Below are positions 1-13,259 of a stretch of DNA of 64,000 bases, in pieces. Position 1 is the stretch's first letter. Every line of letters starts with the position of its first letter. Source of the stretch: Acanthochlamys bracteata (taxonomy: Eukaryota; Streptophyta; Magnoliopsida; Pandanales; Velloziaceae); assembly GCA_019914995.1 (NCBI GenBank), contig CM034130.1, positions 5,332,001 through 5,396,000 on the forward strand, written 5' to 3'. The notes beneath the pieces are model-generated. The model saw only the letters and a list, made by a program, of their open reading frames with translations, was not told the DNA's origin and did no database searches. Both the position numbers and the translations under genes were made by a program.

Positions 1-878
1 ATTTTATAAAAATATTTATCTTAAAGTGGTAGGCTAGTAGCTATAGATCATTTGTGTTGTAGTGGCTCATGACTGCTAACAAATTCGAATATATACAACT
101 ACTACTTAAACCAGTGAATTTTTCCAACATGATGATGTCGGTTAAGTTCGAGATTCAAACGAATAGGAAAACGTGCATGTAGTTAATCGGGAAGGCTGGC
201 CAGTATCTGCACCATCTAGCATACTTTTGGGGCATGCCGCTTCCTCAACTAATAAGCTTATCTTTTTCTTTTCTACTGGACAATGAAATACTTCTTTGAA
301 ATTCTCTTAAACAAATACTTCCCATATAAAAGTATAAATATGAGCCGAACTAAACCGACCAGTCAATGGCTTGGCCAATTGGCTTGAAATTCAGCTCGTT
401 CAGTTTGTGAACAGTAATAAAATCAAGCTAAAAATCGGCCCAACCCATCCAGTCATGTGCATATTATCCGATCAATATTAACCAATCAATAATAAACCGT
501 TAACTTAATCAACACTAAATAATTGACTAGATCAATTATCATAAAATTTTTTTAATAATATTTTATATTTTATTTTAATGTTAATAAATAATTTTTTTAA
601 TTATTTTTAAATTTTCATTATTTTTGTTTAATATTTATTATATAAAATAAAAAAATAATTGGTAATCATTAACTAGTAATTATTTTTACATACCAAACAG
701 GTACATTAGTAATAATTAATTATCAAATGATAGAAGCTTTCATCAATTATTAAATAAGAAAAACACTTTAGCTAAGAAACATATACACAAAATATGAGAA
801 GGAAATACACGTATAATAATCATCATTCACAGAAACTAAATTATAAGCCTAACAGCAAAAGGCTACAAAGCACAAAAT
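1..878. other. AT-rich intergenic DNA downstream of the first gene
   Basis: No coding exon is visible. The sequence is AT-rich, especially from about 540 to 740, with long A/T runs. The last 50 or so bases are probably the 3' UTR of the minus-strand gene that ends at 879. Confidence 0.6.
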
Positions 879-3635
879 TTATGGGTACCTCATTTCAGGC
901 CAAGTATGAGAACCATACAAGTATTTCTGCCCGTAAGATGTTTGTCCTCTAATATCTTCCGCATATGGACTACCCAATCCATCAGTTGTATAGCTTCTGT
1001 TTCTCACATTGCTCGACAAAAGCGAGGAATATGTACTACTGCCAGGCATTCCAATTTCAGGAGTTACATAAGGATCGAAATATCGGTTAGTAATAGATAT
1101 CCTGGGTGCAGTTTCCACATATCTAGCATTCGGATACCAGTAATTACTGCTATTATTATTGTCAATGCCAGAATAAGTAGATCCCAGTCTCAAACCTGGA
1201 GAATCAAACTTAGGTCCTGGCAAACTGATTTCAGTAGGATGCTCGCTTGGCAACCGAAACAACCCAGATGAATTTATGGTGATCCCCAGCATCTTATCAT
1301 AGTCACTACCCCGAAGTTCAGGATCAACAGATGGTGTGATAGCCAAGGTTTCATGATTTGAAGGGTGCCTACTAAGTTCCTGATGCACTGACATCTTGGC
1401 ATGCTGAAGAGCTTTCAATACGCTGCCTACAGTGTTGCTGGGTACTTCAGGTAGCTGTGGAGAAGGCTGATTTTGGATCTCAGACGATCTCCCTGTGGGG
1501 TTTATTCCATTAAAATTAGATGAGGGGCTGTATATAGGTTGGTGTAAGCTAGAGTTGCTGTGCGAGCTTGTATCAGAGCTCCCGTAAAACAATTTCTGTT
1601 TGTAGTCCCCTTCAGTTGGTCGAGCTGATGTTTCTCTAACAGTAAAAGGTTCATGCGAATCGCTTTTGACATCCCTGTCTGACATGCCAAACTCTTGTGC
1701 CACCGCATCAGTAATAGGAACTTTATTGTTCAGGGAGCTGATAGTACTCACATCAGTAGGGTTAAGGGCATCAGAAATGGCAGTTGCTTCTTTACTACTG
1801 GCAAGCCCCTCTTCACTTCTGTCATCTATAGCCAACTTTGTAATGGCGGATTCATCCTCATGTCCTGATAGTCCCTAAAATTTTGATACACAGAGTGAAG
1901 TAGTCAGACTAACTGATCTTTCATTCATTAGATATCCCATTACGTTAAACTGCTTAGATCTAGATTGGTAAACGATGCGGAATAAACAAAACACTATAAG
2001 GTTAAAAGTAAATAAGTAGACAAAAATCTGACCAGTAATCTTTGGGCATATCAATTATAATTAAAATATATCAGTTAAATATTCCTATAAGGTAGATGCT
2101 TGTTATTCTCTGACACAGACTTGAAAATCTGGTTGTGATGCAATTTCCTTGATTCTCAAAGGTTCATGAGAAGTGTACCTTCTCTACTATCATAACAAGT
2201 TCAATAGATATGAGCATATTCTGATATTGCATTCTGTACTTCGGTAGCATAGTTGGAAACATCATTCATATAGGAAATTATGTTACCAAACTAAACAGGA
2301 AAAAATAGTACAACAAGATTTGTCTGCATGAACGACACAAGTCCAAGAGCTAATTTGTGAGGCATGATATACGCAAGAACAAGGAGAATGTCGCTTACCA
2401 CCTATTAAGCACATTTAAAACCTGAGATTACATAAGGAAATAAAACACAGACTACGAATCGGTTTTCTTCTTTTATTGGTAGGTTGCGAACATAAAATTT
2501 CATTTTCTTACTTCTGCTGCTACTTTCTAACTCTACATGATTTAGTTTACTAATTAGAAGGTCAAAACATGGACACATACCAGATTGGCACATTTCTCAT
2601 TATACTTCTCTTCCCATTCCCTTTGAGCATTTTCCTCATCTTGATATTCATTGATGAGCTCAGCCTGGTCTTCTAAGATACGTCTCATCTCTTCATCTCT
2701 ATTGCTTCTATTATCATTTAAGGAGCCATTAGTTTCTTTACCTTGGATACTGGTCAAACACAGAACTGAATTACTTGCAAGTATATCCCTCTGGTTATTA
2801 GTCTGATCATCAGAATAACCAGAATTTGTGCCCCTCTCACTTTCCTGCAGATGAAAGGCAGTAGTCCAGTGTACTTCAGCGTCAGCTGCTGATCTGTGAC
2901 ACAAAAGGTATGATAAATTTTTGACGAAAGATAATGAGAGAAGCAGCACTGCCAAAGGAAGTTACCCAAGAAAATAGCATCATTAATAACTTACCCAATT
3001 TCCCTCTTTTTTATCTTCCTGCATGACCTTCCAAGATGATACTTTGGAGACGAAACAACCTTAGAGAAGAGATTGTTCTGACTTTGCCTTTGCCTAATAT
3101 GTTTCAGTTTCTCCTTTCCACTATTGTAGGAATCATTACTGTGACCCTTCCAAGACAGGCTCTTTCCTTGGTTAGGAGAAACATCAAGCTCGGAACCTGA
3201 TGTTCTATCATCCATCTCGTTGGAAGCAATTCCACTTTCTCTCATGCCACCAACAGAGACCTCATCCTGGTCAGAACTGGAATCAATCACTTCTGATGAA
3301 TCACCCATCCCTTCAGATTCCAATATTGCAAGAACCTCAGCAGCTGCCTTCTGAGCTTTCTTTCTCTGGATTGTCACAATCCTAAGTTGCTCGTCTATTT
3401 CCATTACCTGAAAAGAAAGCAATTTCTAAATGAACAAAAATACGCTTAAAATAACATCAATGAGAGATGACGATGATGGCAAACACACCCTTTTGGCCAA
3501 TTGGTCTGCCCTCTGCCTTGCAGTTCGGGAAACCGATCTTTCAGAAAGCAGCCTTGCACGAAGAAATTCAATTGTCATTGCTGATGTTGAATCACCCATA
3601 CCGGGTTGAAGCTGATCTTCACCTCTCTCCCTCAT
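879..3635 (-). CDS. Plant-specific coiled-coil protein of unknown function
   Basis: Four coding exons on the minus strand: 3635-3489, 3407-2995, 2893-2581 and 1874-879. All introns are GT-AG, the phases agree, and the product is 622 residues. I do not recognise a named family. The N-terminus is rich in Arg, Ala and Leu (ERSVSRTARQRADQLAKR, about residues 32-49) and continues into a predicted coiled coil to about residue 75. An acidic Ser/Asp stretch follows (SSSDQDE). A second strongly charged coil lies at about 252-291 (EYQDEENAQREWEEKYNEKC). The last 330 residues are Ser/Pro/Asn-rich and probably disordered. There is no signal peptide or membrane segment. The start is the first ATG after a stop; a second in-frame Met is at residue 13. 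A small extra exon in the 0.7-kb third intron cannot be excluded, though the two flanking exons join in phase 0. Confidence 0.85.
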
Positions 3636-4030
3636 AATTTACAGAATCTTCAAAAGCTTGAAGAAATCCAGCGTTGCAAATACCATAGATTGAAGCTTCA
3701 CAGACAAAAATCCTAAAGATCATTTAGAAAACAATTACAAATTCTACAAAAGCAAGAAACAAGTTTACTACATAAAATCCATGTACCAAAAGGAAAGGCA
3801 AATTATCATCTATCAGGAGATGAAAAAGCATCCTATAGTTATACCGACGCAACAAAATAAGCAAAGAAGTGATTCGGACAGATAAACTGAAGCAAGAATT
3901 TCAAAGTCGCCGAATCGAGAGCAACTCATGAACACTGAAATTACCATTGGAGAGATCAGCTGATAAGATGTTCTTACCTGATTTGTGAGCTTAAAACTAG
4001 AGTTGAATACTTGTAATCAGAGCCTAGATA
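3636..4030 (-). other. 5' UTR with a probable intron of the coiled-coil protein gene
   Basis: A strong donor (CAG|GTAAGAAC) lies at 3979/3978 on the minus strand and a plausible acceptor (CTTTAG|G) near 3713. This suggests a leader intron of about 265 bases and a transcript start near or above 4030. No coding sequence is seen between them. This rests on splice signals only. Confidence 0.45.
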
Positions 4031-4139
4031 AACTGTAAATTCCACCTCAGTGAACGAAATCTTTGTGCCTTTTTGTTTACTTTTGTGATTAGGGTTTAGA
4101 TCATTTCGGTTGGTGGAAGCTTTAAATGCGAAAGAGCGG

Positions 4140-6711
4140 AGTTCGGTTGCCTGGGAAACGTGACAGAACCTTCACTCATTGATTGACTGGATTCCTGATT
4201 CTGAATTTTGCAGCATCCAACACTTCCTTCAAGATTATACATTTCAGCACCCAATTTTTATTTTGTATGATCGGTCCATCTAAACAGGAAATATCTTTTA
4301 TGCTCTGAACTCTAATTTTCCTCAACACTACAGTAACCTTATATGTCTCATTCCATATCACATTAGAACAATAACAATCTATACTGATTTGATAAAAGGG
4401 GATGTTTGAAAGTAATTATGAAATAGAATTTTTTTAAAATAAAATATATTTTAAAAATATTTCTGAAAATAAACTTTATTTTTTTATTTTAATAAAAATA
4501 AAAAATAAATAATATAAGTTCTTATGATTTAAAAGCTTTTTATACTGTTTAAAATTTTTAATAAATTTTGTAAAAAATTTTAAAAACTTTATTAAGAAAC
4601 ATGACATAAAATTTTAAAATAGAATGGTAACGAAATGCACCGCAAAACATGCATATAAAAGTAGTGTAAGTGGATGTTTGAAATGCTTTTAGAAAAAAAA
4701 ATTTTGAAACGAAAAATTTTTAGAAATTTTTAAAATGTGTTTTATTTTAAAAAAATAATTAATAATAAAATTTACTATGTATAATACTTTTATATTTTAA
4801 AATATAAAATATTATAGAATTTATTAAAAAATATAAAGAAAAATTGAAGTTAAAAATGAGTTTATAATCAATATTAAACATGCACTAAATGCATCTTATC
4901 GTAACTTGAGTGTTATTATGTGAGAGAGTTGATTGATAGTGTGCTTGCATTTCATTCTCCAAAAATTACTCTTAATTTTTTAATTTATATTTTTTAATAT
5001 ATTTTTATAAGTATCTAAAAAATTATTAAAAATTTAATAAATATAAGAAAAAGTATTGTAGTAAGATATTTTTATTATTTTTTAAAAACAAAAAATAAAA
5101 TTTATTTTTTAAAAATAATAAAAATATTCTTTTAAAAAAATTTATTTAAAAATACTTTAAACGCGATAAGAAAGAATGAAGGATGCAAAATAGAGTGCGG
5201 CGTAGAGAAGTGCTTTGAGGCAAATTTTGTAGTGTCATTTGTTCTCTATTTCAAACTCTATTTTTCTCTCTATTTTAGCAATTTATTTTCTAAATACTTT
5301 TTATAATATATTTTCAAAATTTAAAGATTTAAAAATATTTGTAATATATATATATATCTTATTATTTAACTAAAAACAAACTCAACTTTTGAAAAAAATT
5401 TTAAAAATTTTAAAAATATTTTATTTTAAGCAATTTGAAACGGACTACTTCACCTGTAGCTCCAAAAAGAGATAACAGCGAAGATCTTGCTTTTGTCGTT
5501 AATCCTATCAAGAAAAAGATTAATTTGTTTTTGTTAGGCTTCGAAAAAACTCTTTTATAACTTTCTTTTATAACTAAAGTGTGTTTCCATTTTATATTTA
5601 GTTTCCTAGAATGAATCAAACTTGACATTATTCTCCCGTAAGCGGACCTTACTTTATTAAAAAGGCAAGTAGTTTGACACCAAAGCGTATTACGTTGGTT
5701 TTCTTTTCCGTGTTATGATTTGGTTCTGTTTTTTTTTTTTAACTTTGGTTTTATGGTTTGGTTCGGTTTTGGTTGCCACATTAAAACCGCAGTAAAACCA
5801 TTGGAAACCAAACTAAATTTCAAATATTACAACCTATTCATTCAATTATTACCTTAACTTAAGCTAATCGAAACTACTAGTTGAATTAATTAGATGATTG
5901 TATTTGATTTGATAGGATTACTTATTTGAGTTTTTAAAACCAAAATAGAAAGGAACAAAAGCAAAAGTTTATGGCTTGGAATGGCTGGACTTTTCTGTTT
6001 ATATGGATCTGTTCTCCCATTTCCAAACGTAACTAATTTGGTGTAGTTTCGGGTTTGCTTAGAAACCGAACCGAACTGAACTAGTTACATCCTTAATTTT
6101 AATCAAAATCATGTTAAATGTTTATATTTTTCTCGAGTACGTGCTCTGTATTTTGGTTGCCATGATTTCACATTTAGATCTTGCTTTAGATTGGTGTCGT
6201 GTAATACTGCACAAGAAGTGTTCGATGAATTGTCGCAACCGATTCACCATCCATTTCATGCATCCAGCCGCAAAACCTTATGGAACATCAAGGTAAGATA
6301 ATACAAGTTGCGTCTCATACAAACCAGTCACGCTAAGAACATTACCACTTTGTATCATTTATACATTCACAGAGCTTCTCGTAACTAGGTTTGTTTACGG
6401 GATATGATGTCTACTTTAGTTCCATAGACTTAAAATACCCGATTGATCGATCATAAAAAAATCAGGAAACAAAAAGAAACGGGTATTATCACAGGAAGGA
6501 AATGCATTTGATAGGTAATCTCTTATATATTACACAAACCGCATTTACTGTTAGAACATTCACTGTTTGATAAACAGAACTATCACTTAACTCCCATATC
6601 CCAACGAGCATATTAACAACTGTCCCAACTGCCAACACCCATAAAGAATAAATAGAATCAGGTGAAACACAGTTCTAGCAAAACTGAACTCCTTGATCAA
6701 GTATAGTAGAA
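4140..6711. other. Intergenic, AT-rich, with nested MITE-like elements
   Basis: No gene is visible. From 4401 to about 5165 the DNA is extremely AT-rich and bounded by imperfect inverted ends (GATGTTTGAAAGTAATT on the left, AATACTTTAAACGCG on the right). A similar shorter unit starts at 4674 (GGATGTTTGAAATGC) and ends near 4885. These look like nested non-autonomous DNA transposons. The part from 5640 to 6700 is unremarkable; its right end is probably the 3' UTR of the next minus-strand gene. Confidence 0.4.
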
Positions 6712-9700
6712 CTAATCCATTATCTCTGAAATCAAGAGCTCGACGATGGCTAGCTCAATCTGCGCTGCGAATTCATGGACCTCATAGCTGAACCTGTTCC
6801 AGCACTCTCCTTCTTGTCTGAAATCCAAATTGACTAACAACTCCATACTTTGTGTATCACTAACTTGTTTCCAAGCTTCGAATCTACCATGCACTCTCTG
6901 CACTAATGTATCCAAATCAAGTGTCGAAGCCATATCCTTTCCACTGTCCAGCTCTATCAAGTCAGATATCAGCTTCACCACATCCGCAGGAAACTTTCTT
7001 TCCCAGTTACAATTATCTGGCAGTTCGAGCAACTCTGTAGCAAACTCATATATGTCCTTTTTTCCAAAATTCCAATTCTTTCTTTCAGTTTCATCATTAT
7101 ATTGATTTAAGTTAGGGGCTTCATCAACATTATCATTATCGACATCATCAGTGTGAGGTTGCTTTTCTTCAGATAAGAGCTTGTCAAGCTCAATTGGGTT
7201 CAAACCAGCTAATCTTTCAAACCGGCGAATTTGACGCATGACTTGGTCCTTTGTTCCTGATAATGAAAACAAACTTTATTAAAGCTAAACCCACTACATT
7301 CAATCTAATAAGGTGAAAAACATATGCTATCACTTAAATGAAAGCCTAAACATCCACCGATAGGTAGGTTGAAACCGTGACTTGCATTGTGTTGTATGGG
7401 CCAAGAAACCTAAATAAGATAACTTGAATCCTGGGCCTACACTAGGATGGTCCAGTGGGTCTGGCTGGCAATTTTCAAATTTAAATCATGATCAAATGCT
7501 CTACTTATAGATTTATAGCATCTAAAGCCTTTAAATATAGCAAGCAGAGAACAGGTTGTACATTGATTAATACTGGAAATGTAACACCGATATAGAAATG
7601 CGTACTTTGTACAAGGTCGAGGGACTGCTGGAAGTGGAAGGACTCAGCCACCTCCACCACCATGTCATCCGCTGCAATGTCTTCTTCTTGATGGTTATCT
7701 TCATGATCGTGATCAATGAAAGGGGGGTCCAGAACTGAGACAGGGCTCAATTGTTGTTTCTCATGATCATCATCGTACTCTTTCTTTGCCTTCACTCCAT
7801 CGTTGTCAACCAACATGCTATCACCGCTCTCACCGCTAAACAGCTGTCTCTGCTGCCCCTGCTATTTTGCTTTGGAGTAGTTAGGTTCAAACATTAATAA
7901 ACTCAAACAAACAGCATTACTGCAACATAATTGCAATGTCACCATGCTCACCAGACCACCATATGTTTCTGCACTCAATAACTCTTTCATTAATGTTATA
8001 GTCACCACAATTATGTTGTATTCAAATTATTAACAAGAACAAATAATATAATTGAGCAATTGAGTAGAGTTATACAATGATTCGTCCCATTGATTGTAAT
8101 ATTAAAGGGGAAATCAGCAGATATAGTAGATGAAAAAAGTCAATATTCATAACACCTTGGATTCTGGAGTATTAATGAATCAAACAGGGTCGCATTCAAC
8201 AATATCACAACCACACCATAATTAATTAGCAATTGTTCATAACTAAAATGAATATAGTGGTTGCACTGCATGTGTAGGAGGAAATTTTAATTGATGAGCT
8301 ACAAGGAATCAAGCATGTCGAAACATGCACATAAATAACCACAAAATTTCTGTCCTTTTGCTGCAAATCACTTAAATAATGTGCAGTATAAATAAAAACC
8401 GAACAGCTCCACACGCAGAACAACAGTTCACAAATAGTAGTTAAAAGAACAACAGTATTACGTGCAGCAGTGAAATGTTCACGATCAATTATTAAATCAT
8501 ATAATCAACAATACTAATAAAAATAATAATCTGATAATAATATCTTATCAAAAAAATAATCTGCGGATATTATGCTTGCTGGCAGGGAGAAGGTTAGCTC
8601 GTCATTCTGCTCTCGATAATTCTACATTAATCAAGCTAATACATAAAATAAATCCATCAACAAAATCGAATTTTAGAATTGTTAATAATCGTTTAATTGG
8701 TTTTTAGTAAATAGAATATGTCATTTTGGTTTTTACGTAAAAACAAAGTTAATACATTCAAACCAGAAGCTGCCATGTGGACTCGCGCCCGAGTGGCGAC
8801 ACAACATAGGATTCGATAGAAGATGCAAGTAAAAAATTACAAAAATAATTAATCGGAAGGAAAAGGGACACGCCGGAGAAAGAAAGAAAGAAAGAAAGAA
8901 GCACGGGAGCACACCATACCTTGTCTGTACTCTGCTCAGCTGCCGCTGGCGAGCTTGGTTCCGGCTTACGGTCCGCGTCGTGCGGCGAGGAACTCGAACT
9001 GAAAACCTCTATGGAAACCGTTTCTGAATTGAACTCTTCTTCCGTAGAAGCCGTTTCACCTTTGTTTCGGATCACGGTTTCTTCAGCAGTACTGCTCCTG
9101 CAGCTAGAGCTTGAGCAAACCGATAGTGCAGATTTTAGTTCTTCAGCTAGAGAAGCAATCTCGCATGGGATTGCTTCCGGGTTTACTTTATTAATGATGA
9201 TATCCTTCAATAATGTCTCAGTCGTTTCCTCTTCAGTAGTTTCATGGGGTTTCAGGCGATGAATTACTGAATCCTTCGTCGGGAACTTGCGGGCAGACTC
9301 AATTTCGGGGCTTGGTTTCTTCTGAGAAATCTTCTTCAGCAGAGATGAGAATAAACGTAGGCCAAACTGCTTTACAGACTCTGCCTTCTTGTTGGTCCTC
9401 TTCTGTTGTCTCTGTTGATCGGAGCCATGAATACTAAGAGCAGCTTCAAGAAGCAAGCAAGCGGCAGCCCTCGAAGCAGCAGACGTGTTGTTCGAAGTGA
9501 GATCGAAAAGAGGTGATTTTTTGACGTAGGTGGAAGGACTGAAGAGAAGGGTAGTTTTGCTTGATAACTTTGGAGAGCTGCTGGTTGTTGTAGTTTGAAA
9601 TGGTGACGGAAACGGTGGTGGCGGTGGTTTTCTCTTGGGTTTGCGGAGTTGGAAACGTCGCTCATCGATGTAGGTGTCTAAAGCAAAGGGCTCCTGCTCT

Positions 9701-9729
9701 TCTGTGAGGAGCTCCCGGAGATGCTTCAT
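6712..9729 (-). CDS. DUF4378/TRM-family protein (TRM27/TRM28-like)
   Basis: Three exons: 9729-8920, 7858-7606 and 7256-6712. The second junction splits an Arg codon and restores the family-like string LVQRTKDQVMRQIRRFERL. The product is 535 residues. It starts MKHLRELLTEEQEPF, followed by a basic Pro-rich patch (KPKRKPPPPPFPSPF), a Ser/Thr-rich middle, an acidic His/Asp stretch (DHDHEDNHQEED) and a C-terminal domain ending in a helix (ELAIVELLISEIMD) typical of DUF4378 proteins. TRM proteins of Arabidopsis recruit TON1/PP2A complexes to cortical microtubules. That role is inferred from the family, not visible here. The next gene to the right (DUF662) and SBE2 follow in the same order as AT5G03670-AT5G03660-AT5G03650, which supports TRM28-like identity. 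A (GAAA)n tract sits just inside intron 1. Confidence 0.85.
8879..8900. repeat. (GAAA)n microsatellite in intron 1 of the TRM-like gene
   Basis: Five to six tandem copies of a GAAA tetranucleotide lie about 20 bases inside the donor of intron 1. Such repeats are often length-polymorphic. Confidence 0.85.
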
Positions 9730-11560
9730 CTCTGTCTCAATGTCTGAAAAGTTATCAAAAATTTCTTCAAAAGAATTTGTTGATGTAGTTGATCTGGTTT
9801 TTAGATTTGTTGGAAGAGGATAAGGGGAAGAGAGCGAGCAGTAGAAGGTAAAGAAAGGTTGAGCGTTGGTAAGAGAAATCCGTATTTTTGAAATGGTGTT
9901 GGAGTTTGTGTTGCGTTATTGAGGGAGGAAAAGGGGAGAAGAATAGCGTTATAAGATTAAATATGATATGATAGTTTAATAATAGTAATCATATATAATG
10001 GAGAAAGTTGAACTTGGAGAGTGTAAAAAGGAGATGAGAAAGTGCAAATAATATTAGTAGCCAAAATAGCATATATAGAGATAGCTATAGTTTGCGTCTC
10101 TGTCAAATGGCAATTGCGTGCGCGTGATAGTAAAAGAATCTAAACTGGATGGAGCCTTCTGCACTAGCTTTCCTTGCTCTGGGTGCTCCAGCTCCACTAG
10201 AGGATGTGTGTTTTAATCAACAGAAAATAAATTTTTGTAATATTGAATTTAATAAAATATGAATTTAATGAGTTCAAAATAAATTGAAAAAAAAAATATG
10301 TTAGAATTAAACTTTGATAGGAGAAATAGATTTTGTGTAGTTGAAATACACTTTAATACTGACTCTACGATTGATTGAGTGATTGTGTTAAAGTCTATTA
10401 TATCTGCTAAATGATCTCCTCTTTTCTGAGAGAGAATACGAGGGGTCATGATATATGAAGTAGTCAGACTCGTGTCATTATTAATTATTAATGTAACAAA
10501 ATTATTGGAGAGGAGGGGCTTAATTATTTGCAAAGTTCACTACAGCACATATAATTGCACAACCTCAACGAACTGTCTGTGGTCACCGTTACAAGTAGCT
10601 GGGGCTGAATAGTACTTTGAATTCATATGCATGCTTTACTTCCCAAACTGCTACCAAAAATATTATATGCAGCACTGTATAACATTAAAGAGACCATTTA
10701 TTTAATAAAGAGAATCGATTAACTTGGTCGCAACTGGAGTACTAGTACAAATTGTATTTGTTTTTTCTTTATTTTTAAAGAATAAGCTGGATAAGCTAGA
10801 ATAAAAGCTGAAATTATGCTATAGTTGCTTAGAATGAGAATGAGCACAGTATGAGTGTTGTTTGGGAGCTGCAGTTTCCAAGTGGGTGTGGTGAGATTTT
10901 TGCTTCTTTTTTTTATTGAGTAAAGAGCAGGTTCAAGTTCAAGTTCAGGTTTTGACTGATATACAGTTACCAGTACATGTGTCGTGTTGTGTAGTAGAGA
11001 GACAGAAAGAGCTACACCGCATTAGCAGTTTTGGTGTTGGGGTTTGATGAGCTAATAGGAACAATTGAAGCAATTGCAGGTTATCATCAGTCAGGCAGGT
11101 GTGAAATTTGATTAGACCAGTCATGCATGTAAATGATCCATAGTGCTCTCCTCTCTTTCTCCCTCTCTCTCTCTCTCATGGTACTTGTATAGTGCTTTGC
11201 TTGCTGGTTTCTAGCTAGCCTTCCCCTGAAACTCTTACCTCGGACTCTCACTACTTAATTCGCTTCAGCGCAAATATTTGAACTTCAAATTCCAACTGCT
11301 GTATTAGCAGTACCAGCTAGTGCTGGTTTTGATTTGGATTTGTCTCGTATGCTACTATGCACTAGATTGGAATGTTAATTTCTTGACCGCACCTCAACAA
11401 AAAAACCACTCTCTCGAACCTTGAGCTTGCGATAGGCAGTCCGATAGTAGGGTTCGATGTATAGGTGCGACCTTGGACTTGAAATAGAAATATTTCTACT
11501 CAAATGTTGATCAAGAAGAATTTTTTTGGGCTTCAGTCATCATAAAAAAGAGTTTTTAAC
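9730..11560. other. 5' flank of the TRM-like gene and intergenic DNA
   Basis: No convincing coding exon. The first few hundred bases are the promoter and leader of the minus-strand TRM-like gene. A pyrimidine-rich CT microsatellite lies at 11145-11177. An AT-rich open frame at 10249-10533 has no protein-like composition and was not called. Confidence 0.5.
11145..11177. repeat. CT-rich microsatellite
   Basis: A run of CTCT and CTTT units, imperfect at the left and near-pure (CT)n on the right, ends just before CATGG. It resembles leader-type CT tracts of plant promoters, but no gene start was found beside it. Confidence 0.7.
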
Positions 11561-11569
11561 TTTTCTTGT

Positions 11570-11690
11570 TTAGTAAGATCTACTCTACACACATACATAG
11601 ATATATCTATTCGTATGAAAAAAATTTAGACGAAATAAAATTGAATTCATTTCATTATGATATCAATAGCAAAATAAAAAATCTCCAAGG
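11570..11690 (+). repeat. Possible 5' LTR remnant of the copia element
   Basis: Bases near 11610-11660 (GTATGA, then ATTTAGACGAAATAA and TGAATTCATTTCAT) align with about 80% identity over some 43 bases to 16110-16155 beyond the pol remnant. This is what two diverged LTRs would give. Ends, primer site and target duplication could not be placed, and a MITE-like unit interrupts the copy just to the right. Confidence 0.4.
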
Positions 11691-11950
11691 GGGTGTTTGG
11701 TTGAGCGTTTTTTCAATACTTCTTTTCAATTTTTTATTTTATATTTTTCAATATATATTTTATAAATATATAGAAAATTTATTTAAAAATTTAGAAATTA
11801 TAGAAAAATTTTACGTAATGAGATCTTTTACTGCATATTTTTATTATTTTTTTGAAAGTAAAAAAAATAGAGCTCATTTTTCAAAAAGGATAAAAATACC
11901 CTCCATTTTAGAAAAGTTTCGTTTCATAAGCAATATCAAATGCACGGCTG
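11690..11950. mobile_element. MITE-like insertion
   Basis: The left end reads GGGGGTGTTTGGTTGAGCG. The right end, read in reverse, is CCGTGCATTTGATATTGC, an imperfect inverted match. The interior is almost pure A/T. GGTGTTTGG is a common terminus of plant non-autonomous DNA transposons. It appears to have inserted in the older copia element. Confidence 0.4.
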
Positions 11951-13259
11951 TAGTAGAGACGACATTCAAACTTCGACTTCTTCATCGCCAGATAAATAAT
12001 TTCCAAAATTAGATCGCACATATATTGGTTTATTTTACCATATAATAATAATTAATAATAACAATAATAAATTTTTAGTAGCCACTATTATGTTCTATTG
12101 CCACAATCTCTGCCTGCTACCACAACTCCATCCTGCCACACATATATCGGGTGCCGTCGCCGCCTACTCTACCGATAATTACTACTATCGGCTTTCACTA
12201 CACGCCTTCCTACACACCGTTTTGATTCTCTTTGGTTCTTCTCGTCAGCTCAGATTGATCTTCTCAGACTTTTTCCACTATGATCATGCCTTCACTATCG
12301 CGATTGTGCTCATCCAAGCTAAACTATAGCCCAAATCAGCCCGATCCTATTTGACTTGATAGATCCAAAGTGACTCGATCGATCCAAGCAGACTTGTCTG
12401 ACCCATACAGACTCGACGAACTAGACCAACCAGGTCGATTCCAGTGATATGGGCGATCCTTAATGATCAGAGATGGTCAAGTCTGATCTTACTGAATGAG
12501 ATCAAACTAGAACTAAACCAGCCCAATCATACCAAACTAGATTGAACCAGCCATGATTCAGTCTTATTCTAGACCAAACAGAAAAACCTATGACTACCAC
12601 CATAGGGCCAGACTAGCCAGATCGAACCAAACTGGTTCAAATTATTTCAATCAAACTAGACCGAACTTGAAACATTGAGATCGTGTACATAATATGGTAA
12701 ATTTGGCCACCATGGCAATTCATGTTTCACATTAGTTGAATATCCCCAGTGGAAAGAGCTAAAGAAAAAAAGAAAGCTCTTTAGAGAAGCATGAGATGCT
12801 TCAGATAGCAACTTCAGGTAATTAGATCTATGTCTTGAATATTATTTTAGATTCTAAGAAATATACAAAATAGATTGTAAACTCTGAAGCTGCGGATCAT
12901 CAGATATTTGATTAGAAAAATTTCAAATCTACTCTAATTAGACATAATATAATATATACTAACAGAAATATTTATCTAATGACAGGTGCTCGGACAATAA
13001 TAGTGACACCATTTTTATTCTTATAGGATTGCTTGCTTGTCTGTTTTTATCAAATAATTTGTTATCCATTGTACAAATCACAGAACAATTCAACTATATT
13101 GTTATATTCTATCAATATTTTTATTTACTTCATGATATTTAAACACATTAGATTATTAGGTGTGGTATTAAAAAATATGCCTATATTATTTGGATGAAAG
13201 TAATTTCGAAAAAGTGTATAGCGTTCGTAGATCTGATATTGACAAATAGAATAAATTCT

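Noticed and set aside
906..1271. 121-codon plus-strand frame
   Set aside because: It is antisense to the last exon of the coiled-coil protein gene, whose frame fits splicing and composition.
2398..2420. A 23-base micro-exon candidate in intron 3 of the coiled-coil gene
   Set aside because: It has acceptor- and donor-like ends, but its length would break the reading frame, while direct joining of the flanking exons keeps it.
8921..9262. 113-codon plus-strand frame
   Set aside because: It is antisense to exon 1 of the TRM-like gene.
11440..11475. tRNA B-box-like GGGTTCGATG
   Set aside because: No matching A box, no acceptor stem and no cloverleaf could be drawn.
11566..12012. 148-codon plus-strand frame
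   Set aside because: Phe/Tyr/Lys-rich composition typical of AT-rich DNA; it crosses an LTR remnant and a MITE.
12090..12329. 79-codon plus-strand frame
   Set aside because: It lies in leader-like DNA of the dead copia element and shows no domain or homologue.
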